Shown: piece by piece, positions 16,961 to 25,705 of the stretch
Layout: every line of letters starts with the position of its first letter
Position numbering within the stretch: position 1 is the stretch's first letter
From: Microbacterium lemovicicum
GTDB taxonomy: Bacteria; Actinomycetota; Actinomycetes; Actinomycetales; Microbacteriaceae
DNA length: 64,000 nucleotides
Reading direction: 5' to 3'
Assembly (NCBI RefSeq): GCF_003991875.1
Contig: NZ_CP031423.1
Location: forward strand, 930,001 to 994,000
Program-made: the position numbers and the translations under genes
Notes under the pieces: generated by a model
Told to the model about the DNA's origin: nothing
The model's database searches: none
The model's input: only the letters and a program-made list of their open reading frames with translations

Positions 16961-17000
16961 GTCTCTCAGGGGCGGTCAGGAACGCTCATAGGAACCTCCA
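16961..17000 (+). promoter_or_regulatory. Helically phased TCA repeats upstream of response regulator
   Basis: TCAGG at 16966, TCAGG at 16976 and TCATAGG at 16986 recur at exact 10-bp spacing, about 85-115 bp before the response regulator start. OmpR/PhoB-class regulators bind direct repeats on one face of the helix, so this is a candidate autoregulatory site. The remaining 16808-17078 interval shows nothing else. Confidence 0.4.
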
Positions 17001-17078
17001 AGGTGGGGGCATCACGGTGAGGGCATCCGTCGTCGACCTCGTGACGACCGCCACGGCTCCGCCGGGAACAGGATCGAC

Positions 17079-17813
17079 ATGCACGCTTCCGCCTCACGCT
17101 CCGCGCCTCTGACGCGACCCGACGGGTCACCGGTCCGCGCGCTCATCGTGGACGACGAGCGCAACCTCAGCGAGCTGCTGCGGATGGCGCTCGCACACGA
17201 GGGGTGGGATGCGCGCACCGCGGCCAACGGACAGGAGGCGCTGGGCGCCATCCGCGAGTTCGCGCCCGACATCGTCGTGCTCGACATCATGATGCCCGGC
17301 CTAGACGGCATGGAGGTGCTGGCGCGCGTGCGGGCCACGGGCAACGACGTGCCGGTGCTGTTCCTCACGGCGAAGGACGCGGTCGAGGACCGCATCGCCG
17401 GCATCTCCGCCGGCGGCGACGACTACCTCACGAAGCCGTTCAACCTCGAGGAGGTCGTGGTGCGACTGCGAGGGATGGCCCGCCGGCACGTCGCCGCAAC
17501 GGCCGCCGCTGATCCGCTGCTCCACGTCGGCGACCTGAGCCTCGACGAGGAGACCTACGAGGTCGAGCGCGCCGGCACGCCGATCAAGCTGACGGCCAAG
17601 GAGTTTGAACTGCTCCGTTACCTCATGCAGAATCCCCGTCGGGTGCTCAGCAAGGCGCAGATCCTCGACCAGGTGTGGAGCTACGATTTCGGCGGCAATG
17701 CGAGCGTCGTCGAGATCTACATCTCCTACCTGCGCAAGAAGATCGACACGATCGGCGAGCCGCTGATCCACACCGTCCGAGGCGTGGGCTACACGATCAA
17801 GCCCGCACGATGA
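17079..17813 (+). CDS. OmpR/PhoB-family response regulator
   Basis: 244 aa from ATG 17079 with GGAACAGG upstream. The receiver domain shows the acidic pair 'VDDERN', phospho-acceptor Asp in 'VVLDIMMPG' (about residue 69), Thr in 'FLTAKD' and Lys in 'LTKPFN'. The C-terminal winged helix 'LTAKEFELLRYLMQNPRRVLSKAQILDQVW' and 'VEIYISYLRKKID' through 'HTVRGVGYTI' is complete. The stop overlaps the kinase start (ATGA at 17810-17813), so the two form a two-component operon. In overall form it resembles mycobacterial MprA/TcrX-type systems. The stimulus is unknown. Confidence 0.95.
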   Translation: MHASASRSAPLTRPDGSPVRALIVDDERNLSELLRMALAHEGWDARTAANGQEALGAIREFAPDIVVLDIMMPGLDGMEVLARVRATGNDVPVLFLTAKDAVEDRIAGISAGGDDYLTKPFNLEEVVVRLRGMARRHVAATAAADPLLHVGDLSLDEETYEVERAGTPIKLTAKEFELLRYLMQNPRRVLSKAQILDQVWSYDFGGNASVVEIYISYLRKKIDTIGEPLIHTVRGVGYTIKPAR

Positions 17814-19291
17814 CCCGCAGGAGCTGGACGCTGCGGCGGACGCTCGTCATCAGCGTCGCCGCCCTCCTCGCTGCGGGCCTCATCGTCTCCGGGTTCGCGA
17901 CGAGCCTGGCGCTGCGATCGTTCGTGTACGAGCGGCTCGACGCCCAGGTTCTGGAGTCGCTGAACTTCATATCCGGGCCGGGCGGAGCGGGCGACCTGTA
18001 CGACCGTCGCGGACCGTCGGGTGGCTCAGACGGCTCTGACGCGAGTGGAGGCTCCGACGGCACCGGCCCAGGCCAGCGCGTCGGATCGCTCCAGGTGATC
18101 CTCGACGCCGACGGGGCCGTCATCGCGTCGGCGTACATCGCCTCCGACGGCACCAAGATCGCGCTCTCGGACGCGCAGGTCGAGACGCTGGATGCGGCCG
18201 GTCTCGTTCCGCGGACGCCCACCACCGTTGATCTCGGCGGAGACCTGGGGGCATTCCGGGTCGCGTCGGAATCCGCCGGCGGCGCGACGGTGATCGCGGG
18301 CAACTCGCTCGACGACGTGACCGCGACCACCGATGCGCTGACCTGGATCCTCCTCAGCGTGAGCGCGCTGACGCTGATCGTCGTCGTGGTGGTGCTGTCG
18401 CTCGTCATCCGTCGCAACGTCCGGCCGCTCGAGCGAGTGGCCGCCGTCGCCGAGCAGGTCGCGGAGCAGCCGCTCGCGCAGGGTGACGTCGAGATCCGCG
18501 AGCGAGTGGCCGCCCGCGACACCGACCCGCACACCGAGGTCGGACGGGTCGGAAGCTCCCTCAACACCCTCCTCGGTCACATCGAGGCTGCGCTGACCGC
18601 GCGCCAGCACAGCGAGCAGCAGCTGCGCCGGTTCATCGCGGACGCGAGCCACGAGCTGCGCACGCCGCTGGCATCGATCCGCGGGTACGCCCAGCTGTCG
18701 ATGGGGGAGGCTGCTCCGATGACCCCGACTCAGCAGAGGTCGTTCGACCGCATCGCGGCGGAGTCGGAGCGGATGAGCTCCCTCGTCGACGATCTCCTGC
18801 TCCTGGCGAGACTGGATGCCGGACAGCCCCTCCGCCGCGAACCGGTGAGCCTCGCGATGCTGGCCATCGACGCAGTCAGCGACGCCCACGCCACCGACTC
18901 GGGCCACGACTGGCGGCTGGAGGTCGGCGAGGACGCGATCGAGGTGCCGGGCGACGAGAACCGGATCCGGCAGGTCATCGCGAACCTCCTGCGCAACGCG
19001 CGGACCCACACCCCGGCGGGCACGGTCGTCGTCACCTCCCTGAGGGAGCACGACGGGGATGCTGTGCTCGAGGTGACGGACGACGGGCCCGGCATCGACC
19101 CGGCCGTGCGCGATCGGCTGTTCGAGCGCTTCGCCCGCGGTGACCACTCGCGCAACCGGGACGCGGGCAGCACCGGCCTCGGTCTCTCCATCGCGGAGGC
19201 CATCGTCACCGCGCACGGCGGCGCCATCTCCGTGCGCAGCGAGCCGGGCTCCACCGTCTTCACCGTGCGCCTCCCGCTCCTGCAGTCATAG
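17810..19291 (+). CDS. Sensor histidine kinase
   Basis: 493 aa from ATG 17810, overlapping the regulator stop. A transmembrane helix at about 9-32 and a second at 178-200 flank an extracytoplasmic domain with a Gly/Ser/Asp-rich low-complexity stretch (about residues 62-88) and a beta-rich part. A HAMP linker follows, then the H box 'FIADASHELRTPLASIRGYAQL' (His about 281), N box 'NRIRQVIANLLRNARTH', G1 'DDGPGID' and G2 'GSTGLGLSIAEAIVTAHGG'. All catalytic boxes are intact. It autophosphorylates and passes phosphate to the partner. Ligand unknown. Confidence 0.95.
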   Translation: MTRRSWTLRRTLVISVAALLAAGLIVSGFATSLALRSFVYERLDAQVLESLNFISGPGGAGDLYDRRGPSGGSDGSDASGGSDGTGPGQRVGSLQVILDADGAVIASAYIASDGTKIALSDAQVETLDAAGLVPRTPTTVDLGGDLGAFRVASESAGGATVIAGNSLDDVTATTDALTWILLSVSALTLIVVVVVLSLVIRRNVRPLERVAAVAEQVAEQPLAQGDVEIRERVAARDTDPHTEVGRVGSSLNTLLGHIEAALTARQHSEQQLRRFIADASHELRTPLASIRGYAQLSMGEAAPMTPTQQRSFDRIAAESERMSSLVDDLLLLARLDAGQPLRREPVSLAMLAIDAVSDAHATDSGHDWRLEVGEDAIEVPGDENRIRQVIANLLRNARTHTPAGTVVVTSLREHDGDAVLEVTDDGPGIDPAVRDRLFERFARGDHSRNRDAGSTGLGLSIAEAIVTAHGGAISVRSEPGSTVFTVRLPLLQS

Positions 19292-19328
19292 CTGCGGCCC
19301 GCCGCCGGGCGCGGCCTAGGGTGGCCGC

Positions 19329-20264
19329 ATGGACATCGACGTCGTCGACCCGGCGCTGCGCGCATCCGTTCTGAAGATCCCGAAGATCGATCTGCGCCGT
19401 CGGCCCGTGCGCGTGCTCGTGCGGTGGATCGGACGCCACCTCCTTCGCGCTCACCCGGTGCCCGGCGTGCGAACGCGCGACCGGCGGACGGAGGCGGTGC
19501 GCGTGCGCACCTACGTTGCTGCGCAGCCGTCGACCCGAGCGGCACTGCTGTGGATCCACGGGGGCGGGCTGGTGATCGGATCTGCGCGCCAGGACGACCG
19601 GCTCTGCGCCGAGACCGCCGCACGCCTGGGGATGACCATCGTCTCGGCCGAGTACCGGCACGCGCCGGAAGCGCCCTTCCCTGCCGCTCTCGACGACGTC
19701 TACGCCGTCTGGCAGTGGATGATCTCGACGGACAGTGACCTCGACATCGATCCTGGACGTATCGTCGTCGGCGGTGAGAGCGCTGGCGGTGGACTCGCAG
19801 CGAGCCTCGTGCACCTGCTGCACGACACCTCCGCCGTGCAGCCGATCGCCCAATGGCTGTTCTGTCCGATGCTGGACGACCGCACCGCCGCCGACCGCGC
19901 GCTCGACAGGCACGACCACTGGGTCTGGAACAACGAACTGAATCGCCTGGGCTGGTCGTCGTACCTGCCCGTCGCACCCGGCGCGATCGCCGTTCCAGAA
20001 TACGCCGTTCCGGCACGAAGAGATGACCTCGCCGGGCTCCCGCCGGCCTGGATCTGCGTGGGCGACATAGAGCTGTTCCTCGACGAGGACACGGCGTACG
20101 CCGAACGTCTGCGCGAGGCCGGCGTCGAGGTCGAGCTCGATGTGATCGCAGGGGCACCACATGGGTTCGAGAACTGGGCCGCGGAGACACCGCCCGCGCT
20201 GGCTCTGGTGGCGCGGGCGCAGGAGTGGCTGAGTCGGACGCCCGGGGTGCGCGCGCCGGCATGA
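19329..20264 (+). CDS. Alpha/beta hydrolase, HSL-type esterase
   Basis: 311 aa from ATG 19329. The HGGG oxyanion-hole motif ('LLWIHGGGLVIGS', about residues 73-84), nucleophile 'VVGGESAGGGLAA' (Ser about 151) and C-terminal 'GAPHGFENW' His mark the hormone-sensitive-lipase (family IV) esterases. 'WICVGDIELFLDEDTAYAERL' carries the catalytic acid. No signal peptide, so cytoplasmic. Likely hydrolyses short-chain carboxyl esters. It is 37 bp behind the kinase gene and ends at a strong bidirectional hairpin. Confidence 0.9.
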   Translation: MDIDVVDPALRASVLKIPKIDLRRRPVRVLVRWIGRHLLRAHPVPGVRTRDRRTEAVRVRTYVAAQPSTRAALLWIHGGGLVIGSARQDDRLCAETAARLGMTIVSAEYRHAPEAPFPAALDDVYAVWQWMISTDSDLDIDPGRIVVGGESAGGGLAASLVHLLHDTSAVQPIAQWLFCPMLDDRTAADRALDRHDHWVWNNELNRLGWSSYLPVAPGAIAVPEYAVPARRDDLAGLPPAWICVGDIELFLDEDTAYAERLREAGVEVELDVIAGAPHGFENWAAETPPALALVARAQEWLSRTPGVRAPA

Positions 20265-20270
20265 CGCGAA

Positions 20271-20299
20271 GCGGGTCCCCGCGTGACGCGGGGACCCGC
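20271..20299. terminator. Bidirectional terminator hairpin
   Basis: Perfect 13-bp stem GCGGGTCCCCGCG-TGA-CGCGGGGACCCGC between the convergent esterase gene and the carbohydrate-binding lipoprotein gene. No T tract on either side, but the stem is very stable and well placed for both. Confidence 0.8.
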
Positions 20300-20328
20300 C
20301 CATGGTCGGACCGGCTGGACGGTGGAAG

Positions 20329-21924
20329 TCAGCCTCGGGGGCCTGATCCGGGGCCGCCCGACCCCGGGCCGCCGCCGATGCCGCCGCCGCCCATCATGCC
20401 GCCGGCGGTCGCGGTGCCCTCGGTGACTGTCGCCGCCGAGATGCCGTTGACGAGGACGCTGTACGTCGCGCCGTCCTCGAGGTCGACCGAGGAGAAGACC
20501 ACGGACTGGAACGTCTTCTCGGCCGTGAAGGTCGCCACGACAGTGCCGTCGGCATCCGTGAGCTCGACCGTGTCACCGGCGTTCCCCGACGCGCCCGCGG
20601 AGATCCAGGACTGCGTCGATCCGTCGCCGGGCGATTCCGCCATGCCTGCGCTTCCGACGGCGAGCAGGGTGCCGCCGGTCACGGAGAACACCCCGTTCGT
20701 GTCGAGCGCGCCGTTGCCGTCGCTGGTCGGACCGAACACGGTGATGGTGCCACCGGAGATGGTCATGGAGCCGTTCGAGTCGAGTCCGTCTCCGCCGGCG
20801 TCGACCACGATGGTGCCGCCGGCGATCGTGAGCGTCTCGCCGGTGTCCTGCATGCCGCCGCCTGTGCTGGAGCCCGAACCGCCGGATGCGTTCACACCGT
20901 CGTCGGATGCCGTGATGTCGATCTGGCCGCCCGAGAGGGTGATCGCTGCGGCCTCGAGCGCCTCGTACGACTGCGACACGGTGACGCTGCCGCCGGCGAT
21001 CGCGAGCGCGACGTCGCCGTGGAGACCGTCGCCTTCGGTGGCGACATTCAGCTCGCCTCCCGTGACGATGACGTCGGTGAGCGCGTCCACTCCGTCGTCG
21101 GTGGCTGTCGCATCGATCGTGCCTCCTTCGATGAGCACGTAGCCGCGTGCGGCCTCTTCCTCGTTGTCGCTCTTGAGAGCATCTCCGCCCGCCGTGAGCG
21201 AGAGCGTCCCGCCCTCGATCGTCACAGAATCCTTCCCCCGAAGGGCGTCGTCGGCGGCGGTGACGCTGATCGTGCCTGACAGGATGGCGAGATCGTCGGT
21301 GCTCGTGATGCCGTCGTTGCCGTTGCCGTCGACCACCAGGGCACCCGTGCCGGTGATGGTCAGGTCGGCGGAGCTGTAGAGCGCGGCGTTCGCGTCCGCG
21401 TCGTCGGCGTAGGCCGCGGCATCCGACAGCGCGTTCGTCGTCCCGTCGGCCAGGGAGACGGCGACGTCGTCGGCGGTCACGACCTCGATCGCCGGGCCGT
21501 CGGCGTTCGAGATGGTCGCGTCGTCGAGGATCAGGACGACCTGCGCGTCGTCAGCTGCCGAGACGACGACGGAGCCGTCGAGTGTGCCGGAGAGGCGGTA
21601 GACGCCGGCGGTGGTGATGGTCACCGTCGCACCGTCGACGGACACCCCCGCGGAGGTCGTCGTCGCGGTCGAGCCGCTCAGAGTGACGTCTGCGGCGTCC
21701 GCCGCGGACCATTCGTCGTCTCGGACGACCGTCGCGTTCTCGTTCGCGGCGATCAGCGCGTCGGCGGTCGCATCCGTGGTCTGCGCGACGGCGTTCTCCG
21801 TCACCGCGGCGATGTCGGATGCCGCGGTGGCGGCCGGCTGGACGGTCGTCGTCGCGCAGGCCGCGAGGACGAGCGCGGCGATGCCGAGGGGGATGGCGGG
21901 CAGGATCAGGCGGCGTCTGCGCAT
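20329..21924 (-). CDS. Carbohydrate-binding (DUF4353/Cthe_2159-type) beta-helix lipoprotein
   Basis: 531 aa from ATG 21924. The signal 'MRRRRLILPAIPLGIAALVLAAC' ends in a lipobox, so the protein is anchored outside the membrane. The body is built of repeated short turns rich in Thr, Ala, Gly and Asp ('LTITGTGALVVDGNGNDGITSTDD', 'LSLTAGGDALKSDNEEE', 'ISGGTITVFGPTSDGNGALD'), the pattern of a right-handed parallel beta-helix. This family is known to bind plant cell-wall polysaccharide. The C-terminal tail is Gly/Pro/Met-rich. It is the last gene of the five-gene operon and overlaps the VTC gene by 19 bp. Relatives often sit next to VTC and DUF4956 genes. Confidence 0.85.
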   Translation of the reverse strand: MRRRRLILPAIPLGIAALVLAACATTTVQPAATAASDIAAVTENAVAQTTDATADALIAANENATVVRDDEWSAADAADVTLSGSTATTTSAGVSVDGATVTITTAGVYRLSGTLDGSVVVSAADDAQVVLILDDATISNADGPAIEVVTADDVAVSLADGTTNALSDAAAYADDADANAALYSSADLTITGTGALVVDGNGNDGITSTDDLAILSGTISVTAADDALRGKDSVTIEGGTLSLTAGGDALKSDNEEEAARGYVLIEGGTIDATATDDGVDALTDVIVTGGELNVATEGDGLHGDVALAIAGGSVTVSQSYEALEAAAITLSGGQIDITASDDGVNASGGSGSSTGGGMQDTGETLTIAGGTIVVDAGGDGLDSNGSMTISGGTITVFGPTSDGNGALDTNGVFSVTGGTLLAVGSAGMAESPGDGSTQSWISAGASGNAGDTVELTDADGTVVATFTAEKTFQSVVFSSVDLEDGATYSVLVNGISAATVTEGTATAGGMMGGGGIGGGPGSGGPGSGPRG

Positions 21925-22742
21925 GATGTCTCCTCTTTTCGGGTGATGGGTGAGCGGACGGAATCAGGGGAATGGAGGAGGGCGCCGGCGAAAGGGCCGC
22001 GGAGCAGCCGCGCCCACTTGTTGCGGGGGAGGTGAGGATGCAGGGCGGCCATGCCGGTGGCGTACTTGCTGATGCTCACCGGCCGGTGGCCGGCCCGCCA
22101 CAGCACTCGGTCGACATCGGAGGCCGCCGCGGGCGACTTGGTCTCGAGGATCACGAGGTGCGGTGTGGTGAGCACTGGGCCGGCCACGTCGTCCCACTCC
22201 AGGTCGACGTCGACGGTGGCGCGGGCCGCGCGGTCGGCCGAGACGAACGTGGCACGACGGTACCGGGTGGTCAGCCGCACTCCGAGGTCGTCGGCCCGCC
22301 GACCTCCGACGCCGATGGAATCCAGGCCTTCCGCAGCGTAATCGCGGGCCATCTCGGTGAGGCGGCGACGATCGGACGCCGGGTACTCCACCCGGTCTTT
22401 GACCGTCGCGCTGCGAGCCCCGCGGGTCTTGAGCTCGAGGAACGCGGTTCGCGAGTCGAGGTAGGTGCGGGTGCGGAGCTTGAAGCGCCGGCGCCGCGGC
22501 TGAGCCGCCATGCGGAAGCTCAGCAGGTCGGGGGTGTCGAAGTAGACGGACTCGTAGCGGAACGAGCGGGCTCCCGCGGTGTCGAGGACCAGCGTGCGCG
22601 CATCCAGCGATGCGACGACGCGAGCCGCGGCATCCCGGGTCAGGACATACTTCCGGTCGACGCGGGTCTGTAGAGCGGCGTCGGCGATGAGTCGCTCGAG
22701 ATCGATGCCCTCGAAGCGGCTGAGGTCGAGTGTCGCAGTCAT
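21906..22742 (-). CDS. VTC-domain polyphosphate polymerase-like protein
   Basis: 278 aa from ATG 22742; the frame is open further upstream, but the ATGA overlap with the DUF4956 stop decides the start. VTC landmarks of the triphosphate tunnel fold are all present: 'TRVDRKYVL', 'SFRYESVYFDTPDLLSF', 'FKLRTRTYLDSRTAFLELKTRG', 'TVDVDLEWDD', 'LVILETKS' and 'SISKYATGMAAL'. In yeast this domain makes polyphosphate from ATP; bacterial versions are poorly studied. It lacks membrane helices and presumably works with the membrane-bound DUF4956 protein, in whose operon it lies. Confidence 0.9.
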   Translation of the reverse strand: MTATLDLSRFEGIDLERLIADAALQTRVDRKYVLTRDAAARVVASLDARTLVLDTAGARSFRYESVYFDTPDLLSFRMAAQPRRRRFKLRTRTYLDSRTAFLELKTRGARSATVKDRVEYPASDRRRLTEMARDYAAEGLDSIGVGGRRADDLGVRLTTRYRRATFVSADRAARATVDVDLEWDDVAGPVLTTPHLVILETKSPAAASDVDRVLWRAGHRPVSISKYATGMAALHPHLPRNKWARLLRGPFAGALLHSPDSVRSPITRKEETSCADAA

Positions 22743-23341
22743 CGCGCCTGCTCCTCGACGAGGGCCTCGTGCGAGACGGGCGTGGCTGCGGCGATACGCG
22801 GCAGCCGGTAGCGGACGTCGACGAGGGTGGTGTCGTCGACGAGGTCGAGGTGCTGCACGGTGAGCGAGGTCACGGTCGCGCCGAGCCGGCGCTCGAGCTC
22901 GGCGCGGAGCGCGTCCTCGTCGGCGATCGCCCGATCGACGTGCACGCTCTGGTGGCGCGAACGGCTCAGCAGCGCGGGGTGGTCGGCCGCCCACATGACG
23001 ACCAGGACGAGCGTCATGAGCGAGAGCGGGATCCACGGCTGCGCCGTCGGGAGTCCGGACACGAGACCAAGGGCGAGCGCGGAGAAGTAGTAGGCGACCT
23101 CGCGCTGAGAGACCTCTGAGGAGCGCAGCCGGATGATGGACAGCACCCCGAACAGCCCGAGGCCGAGTCCGACGGCGACCTCCGACGAGCCGAGCACGGT
23201 CGTGACGGCCAGGACGCCGATGTTCACTCCGAGGAAGGCGACGACGAGGTCGCGGCGGCGGTGACGGCGGTAGTACAGGGCGAAGCTCAGGATGCCGGCA
23301 GCGACGATGTCGGCGGTGATGAGCAGGAGCGTGGTGTTCAT
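22739..23341 (-). CDS. DUF4956 membrane protein
   Basis: 200 aa from ATG 23341, which overlaps the stop of the GT2-GtrA gene (ATGA); its own stop overlaps the VTC start. Four to five membrane helices fill the N-terminal 130 residues ('LLLITADIVAAGILSFALYY', 'LVVAFLGVNIGVLAVTTVLG', 'GLGLGLFGVLSIIRLR', 'AYYFSALALGLVSGL', 'PLSLMTLVLVVMWAA'). The block 'GLFGVLSIIRLRSSEVSQREVAYYFSALALGL' is the DUF4956 signature. The C-terminal soluble domain has a ferredoxin-like pattern. Known to co-occur with VTC proteins; probably the membrane partner of that enzyme. Confidence 0.88.
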   Translation of the reverse strand: MNTTLLLITADIVAAGILSFALYYRRHRRRDLVVAFLGVNIGVLAVTTVLGSSEVAVGLGLGLFGVLSIIRLRSSEVSQREVAYYFSALALGLVSGLPTAQPWIPLSLMTLVLVVMWAADHPALLSRSRHQSVHVDRAIADEDALRAELERRLGATVTSLTVQHLDLVDDTTLVDVRYRLPRIAAATPVSHEALVEEQAR

Positions 23342-24489
23342 GGGGTCCTCTCGAAGCGGTGCGTGATGTCCATCTGAGCCGGGCCGTCTGGCGCGCTCCT
23401 TGAGCGTTCCTGTGACGGAGCCAAGCGTCCGGAGACGTCGGCTGGTCGTCCTGCGGTCGCGCTGCGGCCGAAGACGAAGCGCCGCTGCACCTGGAAGCTG
23501 GTGACGAAAAGCACCGCCTCGGTGACCGCTTTGGCCAGGAGCAGCGGAAGGCCCGCCCCGGTGAGCGCCTCCATCCACACGACGTTCGACGCCAGGAGGA
23601 GCGCAGCCAGGCCGGCGTACCTCGCAGCCTGCGTGCTGACCCGGGTGCGGCGGGGCCCGCGGAAGACGATCCGCCGGTTGACGGCGAAGTTGACGCTCGC
23701 GCTGACCAGCCGTGCGCCGACGATGGAGGCGAGCAGCGAACCCGTCAGCGCCTGGAGGATCAGGAGCGCGACCGTGTCGACGAGGAAGGCGAGCAAGGAG
23801 GACGCGGCGAACAGCAGGAGCGGGAGCGTGACACGCAGCGAGTCCACGAGAGGTCGGAAGTGGCTGGACGCGTTCTGCGCGAGGTAGACGGTCTCGATCC
23901 GGATCTCGCGGGCGGCGAACCCCGCTCGTCCGAGGCGCAGCAGCATCTCGATCTCGTACTCGAAGCGCTCGCCGGGCACCTGTCGCAGCCAGGGCAGCAT
24001 GCCGACCGGGATGCCGCGGAGTCCCGTCTGCGTGTCGGAGGCGCCCCACCCGGCCGCCACCCGGAAGAGCGCCCGCGAGATCGCGTTGCCGACCCTGCTC
24101 CGGAGGGGGACCTCGCCGCGGAAGCCGCGCGCTCCGAGCACGAGCACGGACGCGCCCCGGGCCGAATCCGCCCGCAGCGCGTCGGCCACCCGCAGGATGT
24201 CGCGAGCGGTGTGCTGCCCGTCGGCATCCGCGGTGACGACGTCGTCGCCGGACCCTCTCTCGTCGATGTCGCGGAAGCCGGACTTCAGGGCCGCGCCCTT
24301 TCCGCGGTTCGCCGGGTGCGCGAGTACGCGGGCGCCGGCGCGGTGCGCCGCCGCGAAGCGCCCCTCGAAGGCGTCGCCGCTGCCGTCGTCCACGATCAGG
24401 ACCTCCACGTCGGGATCCTGGTCGAGGAGGTCGCGGACGAGGGGCACGAGGTGCTCGCCGGGTTCGTACGCGGGGATGAGGATGATCAC
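23338..24489 (-). CDS. Glycosyltransferase family 2 fused to GtrA-like flippase domain
   Basis: 383 aa with start placed at GTG 24489, five bases behind the preceding stop. The GT2 domain (about 1-215) opens 'VIILIPAYEPGEHL' and has 'VLIVDDGSGDAF', 'NRGKGAALKSGF' and 'VVTADADGQHT' (DxD-type metal site), as in dolichyl-phosphate-mannose-synthase-like enzymes. The C-terminal part has four helices with 'FLVDTVALLILQALTG' and 'SASVNFAVNRRIVFRG', the GtrA family, which flips polyprenyl-phosphate sugars. One protein therefore likely makes and translocates a lipid-linked sugar. ATGA overlap with DUF4956. Confidence 0.9.
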   Translation of the reverse strand: MIILIPAYEPGEHLVPLVRDLLDQDPDVEVLIVDDGSGDAFEGRFAAAHRAGARVLAHPANRGKGAALKSGFRDIDERGSGDDVVTADADGQHTARDILRVADALRADSARGASVLVLGARGFRGEVPLRSRVGNAISRALFRVAAGWGASDTQTGLRGIPVGMLPWLRQVPGERFEYEIEMLLRLGRAGFAAREIRIETVYLAQNASSHFRPLVDSLRVTLPLLLFAASSLLAFLVDTVALLILQALTGSLLASIVGARLVSASVNFAVNRRIVFRGPRRTRVSTQAARYAGLAALLLASNVVWMEALTGAGLPLLLAKAVTEAVLFVTSFQVQRRFVFGRSATAGRPADVSGRLAPSQERSRSAPDGPAQMDITHRFERTP

Positions 24490-24494
24490 CGCGG

Positions 24495-25595
<1,101 letters not shown>

Positions 25596-25705
25596 GCCTC
25601 CAGGGATACGGACGCGCCCTTCACCGGACGTTCATCGTCCCTGTGGTTTCCGGAAGAGTGTCCCGTCCGGATGGGAAGGGCGAGGCGATCCGCCGCCCGC
25701 CGGCC

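Noticed and set aside
20225..21142. A 305-codon Pro/Ser-rich plus-strand protein
   Set aside because: It is the antisense of the repetitive beta-helix lipoprotein; its repeats mirror those of the real gene.
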